A DNA stretch of 64,000 nucleotides from Flavobacteriaceae bacterium (lineage in GTDB: Bacteria > Bacteroidota > Bacteroidia > Flavobacteriales > Flavobacteriaceae), in the NCBI GenBank assembly GCA_014075215.1, contig CP046177.1, positions 1,054,001-1,118,000 on the forward strand, given 5' to 3'. This document shows, one piece after another, positions 1-8,686 of this stretch. The notes below the pieces were generated by a model. It searched no databases. It saw nothing but the letters and a program-made list of their open reading frames with translations, and was not told where the DNA came from. A program made the position numbers and the translations under genes. Each line of letters opens with the position of its first letter. Position 1 is the first letter of the stretch.

Positions 1-72
1 AAGATAGCAGAAAAGAACCAAACTTTAAATTTAGCTCTTAACTGCTATTTTTTATATACCGTGTTGGCAACT
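1..72 (-). repeat. Partial attC-like site at the window edge
   Basis: The segment holds an inner inverted pair ATAGCAG/CTGCTAT and ends in ATACCGTGTTGGCA, directly behind the 3' end of the minus-strand hydroxylase gene. The same outer end (ATATACCGTGTTGG) recurs at 46325-46338, where a complete attC-like site follows a minus-strand gene. Only the gene-proximal part lies inside the window, so the second GTT core cannot be checked. Inferred to be an integron-cassette recombination site from its family likeness to the sites between 46 and 57 kb. Confidence 0.5.
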
Positions 73-77
73 GGCTT

Positions 78-848
78 TTAAACCTCTTTTAAATGGAATC
101 TTATTTTTTGGATTTTATCATATTCCTTGATATAATCAGGATGTTCAGTTTTCATTAATCTATCCCAAAACCTAAAATACAAACCGTAATTTCCTACAAA
201 TTTTGAATGATGCATATTATGATATACCGAAGAATTGATAAATTCAAAAAGAAAAGAATTTCTAAACCATTTTGGAGCAATTTCATATCCTAAATGCCCA
301 TATACATTTATTGAAAAAGCACATAAACTAAATAGTAATAAAGATATTTTACTTATAGGAACGAAAAATAATATTATCACAACAAACATAGACTCCAGAA
401 TTACCTCTATTAAATGAAATGAATAAGATGTCCAAGGTGATGGATTGATGGATTGATGATGCAGAAAATGTGCTTTTTTATATAATTTTGGATGATGAAT
501 CGTTCTGTGCATCCAATAAAAATAAGTGTCATGTACTATTAATGCCAACACAATACTTGTTGGAATCCACCATATACTATAATCAGATATAGTACCATAA
601 AATAAGGTATACTCTTTAAGTGGAGATTTTAGGATTACCAATCCAATCATTACTGCAATGAATGTTGTTTGTACAGAATGTAAAATTTCTCTAATAATAC
701 CCTTTTTCTTTGCCAAACGTAATTGTATTTTACTTTTTGAAAAGGTATTGGGATATAACTTATAAAAAATTAAAAATGGGATGCCAGCAAAAATAAAATA
801 TCTTGCTAGGTTTGTTATAAATGGGGTGATGTATTCTAATACGTTCAT
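78..848 (-). CDS. Fatty acid hydroxylase / sterol desaturase family membrane protein
   Basis: 256 aa. The histidine clusters that bind the di-iron centre of this superfamily are visible: HDTYFYWMH (H106, H114), HH at 118-119, HFLHH (127-131) and HNMHH (210-214). Hydrophobic segments near residues 15-30, 63-75, 93-107 and 155-185 fit an integral membrane enzyme with cytoplasmic His clusters. Members hydroxylate or desaturate fatty acids, sterols or carotenoids; the substrate here is unknown. It is followed 3' by an attC-like repeat, so it may be the gene of a minus-strand cassette. The next gene upstream (DUF2147) lies 7 bp away, suggesting co-transcription. Confidence 0.88.
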   Translation of the reverse strand: MNVLEYITPFITNLARYFIFAGIPFLIFYKLYPNTFSKSKIQLRLAKKKGIIREILHSVQTTFIAVMIGLVILKSPLKEYTLFYGTISDYSIWWIPTSIVLALIVHDTYFYWMHRTIHHPKLYKKAHFLHHQSINPSPWTSYSFHLIEVILESMFVVIILFFVPISKISLLLFSLCAFSINVYGHLGYEIAPKWFRNSFLFEFINSSVYHNMHHSKFVGNYGLYFRFWDRLMKTEHPDYIKEYDKIQKIRFHLKEV

Positions 849-855
849 GATACTA

Positions 856-1209
856 TTATTTGCTTTTTTTCCATTGTAAAGATTTGCTCATTAACCCAGA
901 ACTAATTTTTAATTCTAAGACCTCTTCTTTTGATATTATTTCTACATTATACCATTCCTTTCTTTTGACGGCATAAATTTTTCCAACCCATTTATTTCCT
1001 TCACTCCGAAGGTCTTTTAGGATAATTTTACCCATTTCAGCTTCCTCGTTGTTGGATGACTTTATTTTGCCTATCAACTGTTCACTTGAAAAGGAAATTT
1101 CAATTATCGTTTCTTCTTTTCCTGTTTTCCATAACCCTTCCAATGATTGTTGTGCAGATGTGTATACAATTGAAAACATCAGTAAGAACAAGGTTGTTAA
1201 AACCTTCAT
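856..1209 (-). CDS. DUF2147 family secreted protein
   Basis: 117 aa from the ATG at 1209, chosen because it begins MKVLTTLFLLMFSIVYTSA, a clean signal peptide ending at SAQQ; an alternative start eight codons upstream would put polar residues in front of it. The mature part (LEGLWKTGKEETIIEI..., GKIILKDL, WVGKIYAVKRKEWYNVEI) matches the DUF2147 beta-barrel pattern, in which short secreted proteins open with a G-x-W motif and end in W-x-K/R. The function of the family is unknown. It sits 7 bp upstream of the hydroxylase gene and is probably co-transcribed with it. Confidence 0.78.
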   Translation of the reverse strand: MKVLTTLFLLMFSIVYTSAQQSLEGLWKTGKEETIIEISFSSEQLIGKIKSSNNEEAEMGKIILKDLRSEGNKWVGKIYAVKRKEWYNVEIISKEEVLELKISSGLMSKSLQWKKSK

Positions 1210-1247
1210 TTTAATTTTTAATAACTGAATCATAATAAATTTTTATT

Positions 1248-2204
1248 TTAAAGCTCTGGACAACTACGAGCCAAACCGTCAAAAGCACTGGTTGCTGTAG
1301 TACATTCCCATTCAAGAGAAAAATCAGGTGTGGTGGCAGGTGGCGAATATCTTTCAACACTATAAGTAATGGGTGTATTATCCAAAAGTGGTTTGCGATT
1401 GTTGTAAAATCCTCCATCCGAACCATCTAAATCTCCTATTTGCATCGTAATACCATCCTCTAATAGGATACCTGTAACCCATAATCCTTCTCCATAATCT
1501 TCTTCTAACCCTAACTCCCAATTTTGATACCCTTCACCATCTAATACCCAAGAGTGTTTTACCCACGAAGCTCCTGTATCATCAGCTTCCATCAATTCTT
1601 CGCCACTACCATTTAAATATACGGCATTAGGGTGAAAACAAGCTGTTTCTCCATTAATAGCAGTTGTACATTCTCCTGGTCCTACTTGCGCAGGTGCTAG
1701 TATTTGTCCTGATATTCTGTTTTGCGCATATACTGTAGCTCTTTTGGTAGCAGCATCTATATGCATATCATTAATTACTTGTATAGAAGCAGGCAAGCTA
1801 GGGTCATTCACTTCACTTACCCAATACGCATCGTGTTGATTTAGAATTGAAGAGGCTCTGGTAAATGTATTTTCTACGATGGTAATGGATTCTGCTGGGT
1901 AATTTTCAGATTGTAGTGTATTGATAAAAACATTATTTGCCGTTTCGTCGCATCTGGTTTCCGGATTTTCAGCCAAATCGTTTAAATAATTCGTAATAGT
2001 AGCTTTTTGACTTTCCACCAACTCATTTAAATCATTCGTTTCTTGTATCCCATTTGCTAGCCAACGTACTTGCTTATCTAAAGGGTCTAGATTTGCTAAG
2101 GTGGTTTCTGCTTCAACAATCTGTTGCGATTGACTACTATCGTCGTCATCTGAGCAACTTGTAAAGAAAGAGACTATTACTAAAGCTATTAGTACATTTA
2201 CTGG
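1248..2204 (-). pseudogene. Lipoprotein gene truncated at its 5' end by an IS
   Basis: The frame is open from a stop at 2205-2207 down to 1248. Read from the break it starts VNVLIALVIVSFFTSC followed by SDDDDSSQ: a lipoprotein signal with the lipobox cysteine, lacking only its first few residues and start codon. The break coincides with the end of a truncated IS1182-like transposase. The mature part (about 300 aa) has paired cysteines and contains YAQNRISGQILAP and WVLDGEGYQNWEL; I do not recognise the family. Shorter starts inside the frame would remove the lipoprotein signal and are unlikely. It lies about 40 bp upstream of the DUF2147 gene. Confidence 0.7.
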
Positions 2205-3273
2205 TTAAGGTTTGATTTTCAGGACAGGTGTAGCTATCGTTTTCTTTTTTGTAAGTAAAGTGTTCTACGTTGTAATTAGGGTTAGGTGCTTGACTGCTTC
2301 TACCAATACCAGGAATAGCTACAAGAGTGTTAATACCTAAATGATCGGCGACATTAAATTCGCTAGCTGTATGATAGCCTTTGTCATATAGTGCAGTGAA
2401 GTTGGTGTGCCTAAGACTGGTCTTTGCACGTCTAAGCATAGTACCCATCGTTTTTTTATCATTGCTATTGGTAATTTTATAATCAATCAGTAATTTGTGT
2501 TTGTGATCTACTGTGGTTTGTGCGGTATAGCAAACTTCAGTGATGAGCCTGCGAACAATTTGGTGTCTGCTATCAGGATCAGTGGTTGATATTTGAGGGT
2601 TTTCACAAGAGTTGTCATTATCGAGTTGTTGCTTAATATGGTGGTACTTTGCTTTATGTGCCCTGTGGTTTTGGAGTTGCTTTTCGATGAGTTGTTTTTG
2701 ATTGCTATGATCATCGTATGGTGCATCCCCGTCAGCGTTGGCTAAGGTTTGGTTGTGCTGATCTAACTTTTTATCAATATAAGCTAAATGACGTTCTATT
2801 TTCTTTTTATTGTAATTGTTTTTTTTAGAATTTTGAGCCCTTAGTTTGGTAGAATCCCCTGCAATAAGCAAGCCTCCAATTAGGTTAAAGTTTTTGGCTA
2901 TTGCTACACTTTGTCTAAATACTGGCTTGATTGCTTTGGGATTGTTTTTTCTAAATCGGTTAATGGTGTTGTGGTCAGCTTTGAGATTGCCTAAGAGCCA
3001 CATGAGTTCTACATTGCGATGACATTCTTTTTCTAAAGCACGTGAAGAACCTATACGGTTCATGTAGCCGTAGATGTATAGTTTGAGTAAATCACAGGGA
3101 TTATAGGGTGGTTTACCAGTATGTGAGAGCATTTGAAAGCCTAATGCCTTTAGTTCTATAGCATCTACAAATACATCAATAAAGCGAACAGTATTTTCTG
3201 AGTCAATTAAATCATCTAAAGCAGTAGGAAAAAAACTGAGCTGATTGCGAGGGATTTTCTTAATATATTCCAT
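2205..3273 (-). pseudogene. IS1182-like transposase, 3' truncated
   Basis: Begins MEYIKKIPRNQLSFFPTALD, the usual start of this DDE transposase group (DUF772-type N-terminal domain followed by a split DDE domain). GDSTKLRAQNSKKNNYNKKK (first catalytic Asp) and ALYDKGYHTASEF (second Asp) are visible. Family members run to about 450-550 aa; here homology ends near residue 355, and the remaining frame reads into neighbouring lipoprotein DNA in another phase. The third catalytic residue (Glu, in the missing C-terminal part) is gone, so the protein should be inactive. ATG at 3273 preferred. Confidence 0.75.
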
Positions 3274-3338
3274 AGCTTTAAAATACAACTTTTTAAGAAA
3301 TCTAAAAAGAAAATTAAACAGAGTTTTGAGACAGTCTG
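2205..3338 (-). mobile_element. Truncated IS1182-like element
   Basis: Contains a minus-strand transposase lacking its C-terminus. The intact end is on the right: AGTTTTGAGACAGTCTG at about 3322-3338, directly against an attC-like repeat. The left end is missing; transposase homology stops after ENQTLT at about 2205, where the signal peptide of a lipoprotein gene begins. The 3' part of the element was therefore lost by deletion after insertion. Confidence 0.6.
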
Positions 3339-3450
3339 ACGGGCTTGTATATGAAAAGTAGCGGATTTTTAGGCACTAACTTTTCGGATTATAACTGACC
3401 TTTGTTTTATGGTTATACTTTCGTTTTATCACTTAAACCGCTATTACTTA
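3339..3450 (-). repeat. Degenerate attC-like site behind the serine recombinase
   Basis: Inverted halves GGGCTTGTATATGAAAAGTAG (left) and CCGCTATTACTTATAGCCC (right) enclose CACTAACTTTTCGGATTAT. The whole unit closely resembles the site at 48850-48986, including the CTTGTATATGAAAAGTAGCG and AACCGCTATT blocks. The AAC/GTT cores are lost: one end abuts the IS1182-like element and the other holds the stop codon of the original recombinase gene. That a gene's stop lies inside the repeat is typical of integron cassettes. Confidence 0.5.
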
Positions 3451-3534
3451 TAGCCCATGAGTACCATTTGACGTCTTTTTCAAAGAAGAAGTATTCGGCA
3501 GAATATAGTTAAGCGTGATGTTTACTTCTTGTTC
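3448..3534 (-). pseudogene. Displaced 3' tail of the serine recombinase gene
   Basis: If the ISKra4-like element (3535-4828) and one 8-bp target copy are removed, the recombinase frame continues from SEQE into VNITLNYILPNTSSLKKTS and NGTHGL, then stops with TAA at 3448-3450. The present-day recombinase instead ends EQEGA, its last codons and stop being supplied by the IS terminus. The tail has no start signal of its own. The reconstruction is seen directly in the sequence; whether the lost 28 residues matter for function is unknown. Confidence 0.65.
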
Positions 3535-3599
3535 GGGTGCATAACATTTTGTCGCGAAATAGTTATTTTTAAGGATTAACTTTTAAAAGCGACACCATT

Positions 3600-3812
3600 A
3601 TGATTAGCGAAGAGGAATTTTTAGCCCAAGCCAAGAAGCGTTATCAAGCGATAGCAAAATTATCAAACATAAAGAGTTACTATGATTACGAAAAGACTTT
3701 TGATCAAATATGGACGGACTATGGTCGAGAGGTTTTAGAGAGAAGTATAAGCGAACCATCTAAAGACAGACGTAAAAAAAAACTTATCACGTTACGGAAA
3801 GATAGAGATTAA
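3600..3812 (+). CDS. ISKra4-like transposase, first frame
   Basis: 70 aa, MISEEEFLAQAKKRYQAI..., ending shortly after a run of nine A at 3774-3782 in RKKKLIT. The homologous continuation lies in the +1 frame (NLSRYGKIEINNTHPFSEKV...), so a transcript with eight A would give one continuous transposase of about 400 aa. Either productive transcriptional slippage or a disabling +1 A mutation would explain this. Confidence 0.7.
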   Translation: MISEEEFLAQAKKRYQAIAKLSNIKSYYDYEKTFDQIWTDYGREVLERSISEPSKDRRKKKLITLRKDRD

Positions 3813-3864
3813 CAACACTCATCCCTTTAGTGAAAAAGTCAATGGATTTAAGATAAGTCCCTAT

Positions 3865-4806
3865 ATGCAAGACAAAATGATTTATATTGGTCAAAACGAT
3901 TGTTATGGAGATGGTCATGAAGTTTTATCGAATCTTCTAGGTGTTTCAGTCAATGCGATGCAGCTTTACAGAGTCACAGACTTTTATGGTGGTTTATTAG
4001 AGCAAGAAAAAGTATTGGAGGTTGATGCCGTTGAACCTGATATTCTTAAGGTAGATAACCAAGAGTGCATATATGCTATGGTCGATGGGTCGATGCTTTT
4101 CACTCGGGAAGAGGCTTGGAAAGAAGTAAAATTAGGCAGAATTTTTAAACAGAGTAGCTGTATGGACATATCAAATAAACGTGGATGGATACGCCATTCG
4201 TTGTATGAAGCATATTTAGGCAAAGCTGATAAGTTTACAGATAGAATGGATAGATACTTAGGCTGTTACAGGAGTATTGATAAGCGACTGATTTTTGTTG
4301 GTGATGGTGCTAGATGGATATGGAAATGGGTAGATCAACATTACCCTTTTGCCACACAAATATTGGATTGGTATCATGCTTTAGAACATTTACACGATTT
4401 TGCTAAGGTTTGTCTCTCTAATCAAGAGTCATATAACAGTTGGGTTGGTCAACAGGAGCAACTACTAAAAAACAGTCAAGTAAATCAAGTCATTGAGAAT
4501 ATCAAAAACTTAGAATTGACAAAGCAAAATCAACGTAAACAACAAAGCCAACTTATCACATATTATACCGAAAATAGGTCGCGTATGGACTATCAGCAAT
4601 ATCAAAATACAGGAGCAGGTATTATAGGATCTGGAGCCATAGAAGCAGCTAACAGGGAGGTTGTTCAAAAAAGAATGAAACTCTCTGGACAACGTTGGTC
4701 TAAAATTGGAGCTCAAAATATGCTCACATTAAGAACAACTAAACTGAGTGATAAATGGAACAAAGTAGTTAACCTAATCTGTACTGAGAAAAATAAAGCT
4801 GCTTAA
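3865..4806 (+). CDS. ISKra4-like transposase, second frame (catalytic part)
   Basis: 313 aa from ATG 3865, but the frame is open and homologous from about 3782. DDE-type features: AMVDGSMLFTREEAWKEVK (first Asp), FVGDGARWIWKWV (second Asp), LDWYHALEHLHDF and the C-terminal GSGAIEAANREVVQKRMK (Glu) with SGQRWSK. These match the ISKra4 transposase pattern. The protein probably works only when fused to the preceding frame across the A9 run. The family name rests on recalled motifs and is less certain than the transposase call. Confidence 0.82.
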   Translation: MQDKMIYIGQNDCYGDGHEVLSNLLGVSVNAMQLYRVTDFYGGLLEQEKVLEVDAVEPDILKVDNQECIYAMVDGSMLFTREEAWKEVKLGRIFKQSSCMDISNKRGWIRHSLYEAYLGKADKFTDRMDRYLGCYRSIDKRLIFVGDGARWIWKWVDQHYPFATQILDWYHALEHLHDFAKVCLSNQESYNSWVGQQEQLLKNSQVNQVIENIKNLELTKQNQRKQQSQLITYYTENRSRMDYQQYQNTGAGIIGSGAIEAANREVVQKRMKLSGQRWSKIGAQNMLTLRTTKLSDKWNKVVNLICTEKNKAA

Positions 4807-4818
4807 AACGACAAAATG

Positions 4819-6225
4819 TTATGCACCCTCTTGTTCTGATACTACTATTTTCTCAGTAATTATTTCTATGATGTTACGCTTCTCTCGTTTAGATAACTTA
4901 TCCCAATTATCATACAGTGAGCGTGCTTCTTCAATGATATAGCCACTTGATTTGAACTGGTCTTTAAGTGCATATACTTCACCTTCTATCTCTGGAATTT
5001 TTCGTTTTAATTGCTGAACTTGAGTATTAGGTTTGTTGTAATATTCATCAAAGCGTTCTGTTTCTATTTTGCCTTGCTCATGTAACTCAAACACTTTTGC
5101 TATTTTAAGTTCCAATTTTTCTATTTGTGTTTTAATATTTTCAATCTCTTGTTCTTTGTCTCTAATAATGGAATTCGTTCCATCAAAATAACGATTGACT
5201 TCATCTTTTGAGATAATGAACTCGGTGAGTTGTTCTTTGAAAATAGCTTCAATATCTTCTATGTGAATTTTTCGTTTACACTTTTTACAGGTGTATTTTG
5301 GATTGCTTGATGGCACATACATACCACCACCACATTCACAAAAAAGATAACTGGTAAACAGATGTACTTTTTTGTTGAGTGGTTGTATTTTCTCTTTTTC
5401 TTGCTTTTGGATAATGGCATTCACTTCATCCCAGACTTCATCAGAAACAATACGTGGCGCTTCATGAATATACCATTCTTCTTTATCTCGCATAACAGTT
5501 TTTCCATTCTCGTCTATTTTAGTCATGTGTGAACGTCGTATTCCCTTTGCGGTTGGGTCTTGGAATAATCGTTTTACGGTAGTGCCTGAAAACAAGCTTT
5601 TTCTTTTGGTACGATATCCTTTGTCGTTTAAGATGTTGGCAACGGTAGCATGACGTTTATGCTCCAAGAATAACTCAAACATCATTTTGCGGATTGGTGC
5701 TTCATGCTCATGAAGTGCCATATCATCTTTACCAACTCGTTTGTAACCAAATGGAATACCGCCCATTACTTTCCCCATTTTAGCTCTGACTTCTACGGAT
5801 GATTTAATACGCTCTACAATATTTTCTCTTTCCCATTGGCTCATCGCAGAGATAATAGTGTAGAAGAAACGTCCAGATGGAGAACTGGTGTCTATTGACT
5901 CACCAAGCGAAATTAAATCAGCATTATACTTTTGAAAATGGTCTGAAAATTCAAGAAGTTCTTTTACGTTACGAGCTAGTCTTGAAATTTTTGAAAAAAT
6001 CAAAGCTTCAATATGCCCACTTTGAATATCACGCATCATACGTTGTGCTTCGTGATGTGATATGACACTTTTACCACTAACGGCTTCAAGATGATATTCC
6101 TCTACTATTTCCCAATCTTTAAGTTCTGCGTACATTTTAGCTTTTTGTAGGTGATGTTCTGGACTATCTGAACTCTGTTGTAGTTTTGTGGGCACTCGAA
6201 TCCACACGCCAACTCTTTTTTTCAT
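4819..6225 (-). CDS. Large serine recombinase with the catalytic serine replaced by proline
   Basis: 468 aa. The N-terminal resolvase domain (about 1-150) includes EALIFSKISRLARNVKELLE and SQWERENIVERI. Recombinase domain about 160-265, zinc ribbon with CECGGGMY and CKKCKRK about 300-325, coiled coil about 345-420. In this group the start normally reads VWIRVSTK with the nucleophilic Ser; here the codons at 6190-6195 are GTG CCC, giving RVPT, so Ser12 is Pro and the enzyme should not cut DNA. The last residues GA and the stop come from the ISKra4-like terminus; the native tail is at 3448-3534. Such recombinases move phages, ICEs or cassettes. The gene sits in front of a degenerate attC-like repeat and next to the defence cluster. 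A sequencing error at one base is the alternative. Confidence 0.85.
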   Translation of the reverse strand: MKKRVGVWIRVPTKLQQSSDSPEHHLQKAKMYAELKDWEIVEEYHLEAVSGKSVISHHEAQRMMRDIQSGHIEALIFSKISRLARNVKELLEFSDHFQKYNADLISLGESIDTSSPSGRFFYTIISAMSQWERENIVERIKSSVEVRAKMGKVMGGIPFGYKRVGKDDMALHEHEAPIRKMMFELFLEHKRHATVANILNDKGYRTKRKSLFSGTTVKRLFQDPTAKGIRRSHMTKIDENGKTVMRDKEEWYIHEAPRIVSDEVWDEVNAIIQKQEKEKIQPLNKKVHLFTSYLFCECGGGMYVPSSNPKYTCKKCKRKIHIEDIEAIFKEQLTEFIISKDEVNRYFDGTNSIIRDKEQEIENIKTQIEKLELKIAKVFELHEQGKIETERFDEYYNKPNTQVQQLKRKIPEIEGEVYALKDQFKSSGYIIEEARSLYDNWDKLSKREKRNIIEIITEKIVVSEQEGA

Positions 6226-6726
6226 GACTTCTAATTTTGAGTAAATGAGAACCTAAACTAAAACAAGTATTTGAAGAAAGCAAGATAATATCAATTTGTC
6301 ATTACACGTAAGTAATTTATATTACCAAAGCATATTCATGAAGTTCAAACTTATGCCAGCAATTTTTCTAATTTATACTTCCAACGTTCCCAATCGAACA
6401 TTTCTTTAGCTTGTAAATCCATAAATCTATTTCTTCTACTATTCAATTTGAAGTGATATCTATTTTAAACAATTTAAGGTTATAATACATTCCGTAGCGA
6501 GTAGTGTAAAGTAAACAACCACCTTTAAAAACGGTGGCTTTGGTTTTCAGATTAGACCCAAAGGGTCATACCACTCATTCTTTAGCATGATGCTTTTTTG
6601 ACAATTTATTGTCAAACGCCCATTAAATCATAAAAACACTAACTAAAAAATGGCAGAGCCTTTATTACATTACCATGGTCAAAGACGGTGGTTTTTCAAT
6701 GTGAAATAAAATTTTGTTCATAATTT
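6226..6726. other. Intergenic region with short repeats, no clear gene
   Basis: Holds a 5-bp stem CCACC/GGTGG (6519-6537), a second CGGTGG copy near 6686, and a palindrome TTGACAA/TTGTCAA (6598-6615). On the minus strand a 23-codon frame at 6351-6422 reads MDLQAKEMFDWERWKYKLEK; the frame stays open upstream without a better start, so it may be the tail of a lost gene. The region lies downstream of the caspase gene and upstream of the recombinase; the palindrome could be an operator but nothing proves it. Confidence 0.4.
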
Positions 6727-7689
6727 TTAAATTATATCGTTATTAACCATTTCCCAATATGACTTTCCTTGCGTAGTCAATTTACACGATTTTGATTCCA
6801 TAGCAGCATCATACATATGGGGTGCATCAACTGGAACAACTAAATTGACTCTGTTGTATTTTTGTAGCACTTCAAATTTCTTTATGTTTTCGGGGTTCGG
6901 TTTGTCACTTTTTGGCTCAAATGAAGGATTAAGATTAAATATTTCATCAGGACTATTTGGAAATAATTTTATCATTTCTTTTAAGTGTAAAGGTCTAATC
7001 TGAGTATAAACTTTTCTGAGATTGGTATACCTTCTTATACTGGTCATAAAAATAGGTCTTTGCCCTTTCTCCCCCATAGCTTTGTCAATATATCCATAAA
7101 TATTACCTGGGGTTACTTCTCCTAAAATACTTGCAGCACCACCATCCAAAGCATGTATCAATAATCTAGTAAAAACACCTGAACCATTTTTTTCAACAGA
7201 ATACTGATTAGCCGCAGATGCTGCTAAAACAGTAACTCCTTCATTAATTGAGGTTAAGTTAGTATTCATTGAACTTTTACCAAAACTACCAGCATGACAA
7301 CAATCAAAGATGATAATATTATTATGAGCAGGGGAATTGTTTACAATACTCAATATCTCAGCCATGGAAAGTCCATCATCACCCCTTTTACATTCTGAAG
7401 TCATTAAATATCCTCCTGTAAACTCTACATGACCATGTTCAGAGAAATACAATAAAGAAATTTCTCTTGGGTCTCGAAAAAACTCCTCAATTCTATCTTT
7501 TAAAATTCCTCTAGAAAGTTGTAGGCCATGATCAGCAGTTATTAATTCTACTTCAAAATTCTTTTCATGGTCTTCATTATTTGCATGTCGACTTAAGACT
7601 CTATTAACTTCCATTGCGTCATTTACACAACCATTTAAACTTTTAATATCTTCATAATGATTTATTCCAACTACTAATGCTTTCCTCAT
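6727..7689 (-). CDS. Caspase-like (peptidase C14 / metacaspase-type) protease
   Basis: 320 aa. Starts MRKALVVGINHYED, the first strand of the caspase fold. The catalytic dyad is visible as YFSEHGH (His85; the usual motif is YFSGHG, so a Glu replaces Gly) and FDCCHAG (Cys131). VTVLAASAANQYSVE and SGVFTRLLIHAL are the usual following motifs. The C-terminal about 90 residues (LHLKEMIKLFPNSPDEIF... to the end) have no recognised domain and may be a substrate- or signal-sensing part. Its start is 3 bp after the TIR-like gene, so they form one operon. Caspase-like proteases act in bacterial abortive defence, activated by TIR-made nucleotide signals or cleaving gasdermins; the context supports such a role. 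A Cys at 130 also precedes the dyad Cys. Confidence 0.88.
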   Translation of the reverse strand: MRKALVVGINHYEDIKSLNGCVNDAMEVNRVLSRHANNEDHEKNFEVELITADHGLQLSRGILKDRIEEFFRDPREISLLYFSEHGHVEFTGGYLMTSECKRGDDGLSMAEILSIVNNSPAHNNIIIFDCCHAGSFGKSSMNTNLTSINEGVTVLAASAANQYSVEKNGSGVFTRLLIHALDGGAASILGEVTPGNIYGYIDKAMGEKGQRPIFMTSIRRYTNLRKVYTQIRPLHLKEMIKLFPNSPDEIFNLNPSFEPKSDKPNPENIKKFEVLQKYNRVNLVVPVDAPHMYDAAMESKSCKLTTQGKSYWEMVNNDII

Positions 7690-7692
7690 AAT

Positions 7693-8103
7693 TTATTTAT
7701 TTTTACCTTCTTTCATTGCTTGATTAATTGCATTGGCAATTTTATCCCAATTCCAAGTTATTGTTCTATTTCTCTGTAAACCATTTGGTAATGGAGTAGA
7801 ACTATTTGCACTATCTACATAAATTCCAAAAATTGGTACATTTTGGTCTTTTGCAAATGTAATTTCCTTAACTACTCCTTTTGCAGTGTGTGTTTTTTTA
7901 CCTACTAAAACAATAAGAATATTGCATTTGTTTATTTTGCTTTTAATTAAATCTTCCCATTCTTTTTGAGGTAATTCGGATTTAGAATACCAATCTTCAA
8001 TATTAAACGGTGTTTTTGAATTTTTTGATTGACCAACAAACAAGACTCTTTCTTCTCTATTATTGTCAAAATCGAAACTGATAAATGCTCTTGGGTTTCC
8101 CAT
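7693..8103 (-). CDS. MTH538/ThsB-type TIR-like protein
   Basis: 136 aa. AFISFDFDNNREERV, the central FNIEDWYSKSELPQKEW and NILIVLVGKKTHTAKGVVKE with ITFAKDQNVPIFGIYVD are characteristic of the MTH538 TIR-like family, which includes the Thoeris sensor ThsB. Glu80 in VVKEI is at the position of the NAD-processing Glu. Known family role: on phage sensing, NAD-derived cyclic ADP-ribose-type signals are made that switch on a partner effector. Here the immediately downstream gene (3 bp gap) is a caspase-like protease, a plausible effector. Confidence 0.82.
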   Translation of the reverse strand: MGNPRAFISFDFDNNREERVLFVGQSKNSKTPFNIEDWYSKSELPQKEWEDLIKSKINKCNILIVLVGKKTHTAKGVVKEITFAKDQNVPIFGIYVDSANSSTPLPNGLQRNRTITWNWDKIANAINQAMKEGKNK

Positions 8104-8134
8104 AATATTTTGTTTTTTAAGGTTATATTTTTAA

Positions 8135-8677
8135 TCAAAAGTTCATCCAACTTTTCATCTCTTTAGATGAAAATATATTTAGTTGAATATTCAAATCTGA
8201 ATCAGAATAAATGTTACTTCCCTTGGTTACAAGAGGATATACCGATAAAAATTCTTGTCCTTTAAAAGTATCATTTTCATAATCTGTAATTGGAAGAATT
8301 CCACATCTTCCTTTGTCTCCATCCATAAAACCTAATTCCCAAGGCATCCATTTGGAGTTAGAAGCATTTTCTGAAGTAGCATATATTAGAGATTTGGACT
8401 GCTTCATTCTTAATCTAATCTTGTTAACAGTATCTTTCGTTACATTATTTCGTTGAAAATGAGGATCGATAATCCAATCCACATAAACAGAGTATCCTTT
8501 TGAAGTCAACTCTAAATATAGACCTGTAATGTATTTTTTGTCTTTAAAACTGTGAGACAAGAAAATGTCAAAATGAGTTCGATTTTTATTTTCATTCAGA
8601 ACAGAAGAAAAAGTTTTTGTTCCTTTTCTTCTTGATTCAGAAAGATCTGATAAGTAGCTTTTCGTGTAAAATTTCAT
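8135..8677 (-). CDS. TIR domain protein
   Basis: 180 aa. The TIR core starts at THFDIFLSHSFKDKKYITG (residues 34-52), continues with GYSVYVDWIIDP (61-72), SLIYATSENASNSKW (96-110) and MPWELGFMDG, where Glu114 is the probable NAD-hydrolysing residue. A basic N-terminal extension of about 33 residues precedes it. It starts 9 bp after the beta-rich gene and 31 bp before the ThsB-like gene, so the four genes form one transcription unit. Two different TIR proteins in one operon suggest either two sensors or a sensor plus an NAD-depleting effector; the sequence cannot decide. Confidence 0.82.
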   Translation of the reverse strand: MKFYTKSYLSDLSESRRKGTKTFSSVLNENKNRTHFDIFLSHSFKDKKYITGLYLELTSKGYSVYVDWIIDPHFQRNNVTKDTVNKIRLRMKQSKSLIYATSENASNSKWMPWELGFMDGDKGRCGILPITDYENDTFKGQEFLSVYPLVTKGSNIYSDSDLNIQLNIFSSKEMKSWMNF

Positions 8678-8686
8678 TATATGTAG

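Larger units (their letters stand above)
3535..4828 (+). mobile_element. ISKra4-like insertion sequence, structurally complete
   Basis: 1294 bp bounded by a perfect 20-bp inverted repeat, GGGTGCATAACATTTTGTCG at 3535-3554 and its complement at 4809-4828. It is flanked by a perfect 8-bp target duplication TCTTGTTC at 3527-3534 and 4829-4836. The target was the 3' end of the serine recombinase gene. It carries a plus-strand transposase in two frames joined at an A9 run. Confidence 0.88.

Noticed and set aside
6351..6422. 23-codon frame MDLQAKEMFDWERWKYKLEK as a small gene
   Set aside because: The open frame extends upstream without a start and has no visible ribosome-binding or promoter signal; it may be a gene tail.
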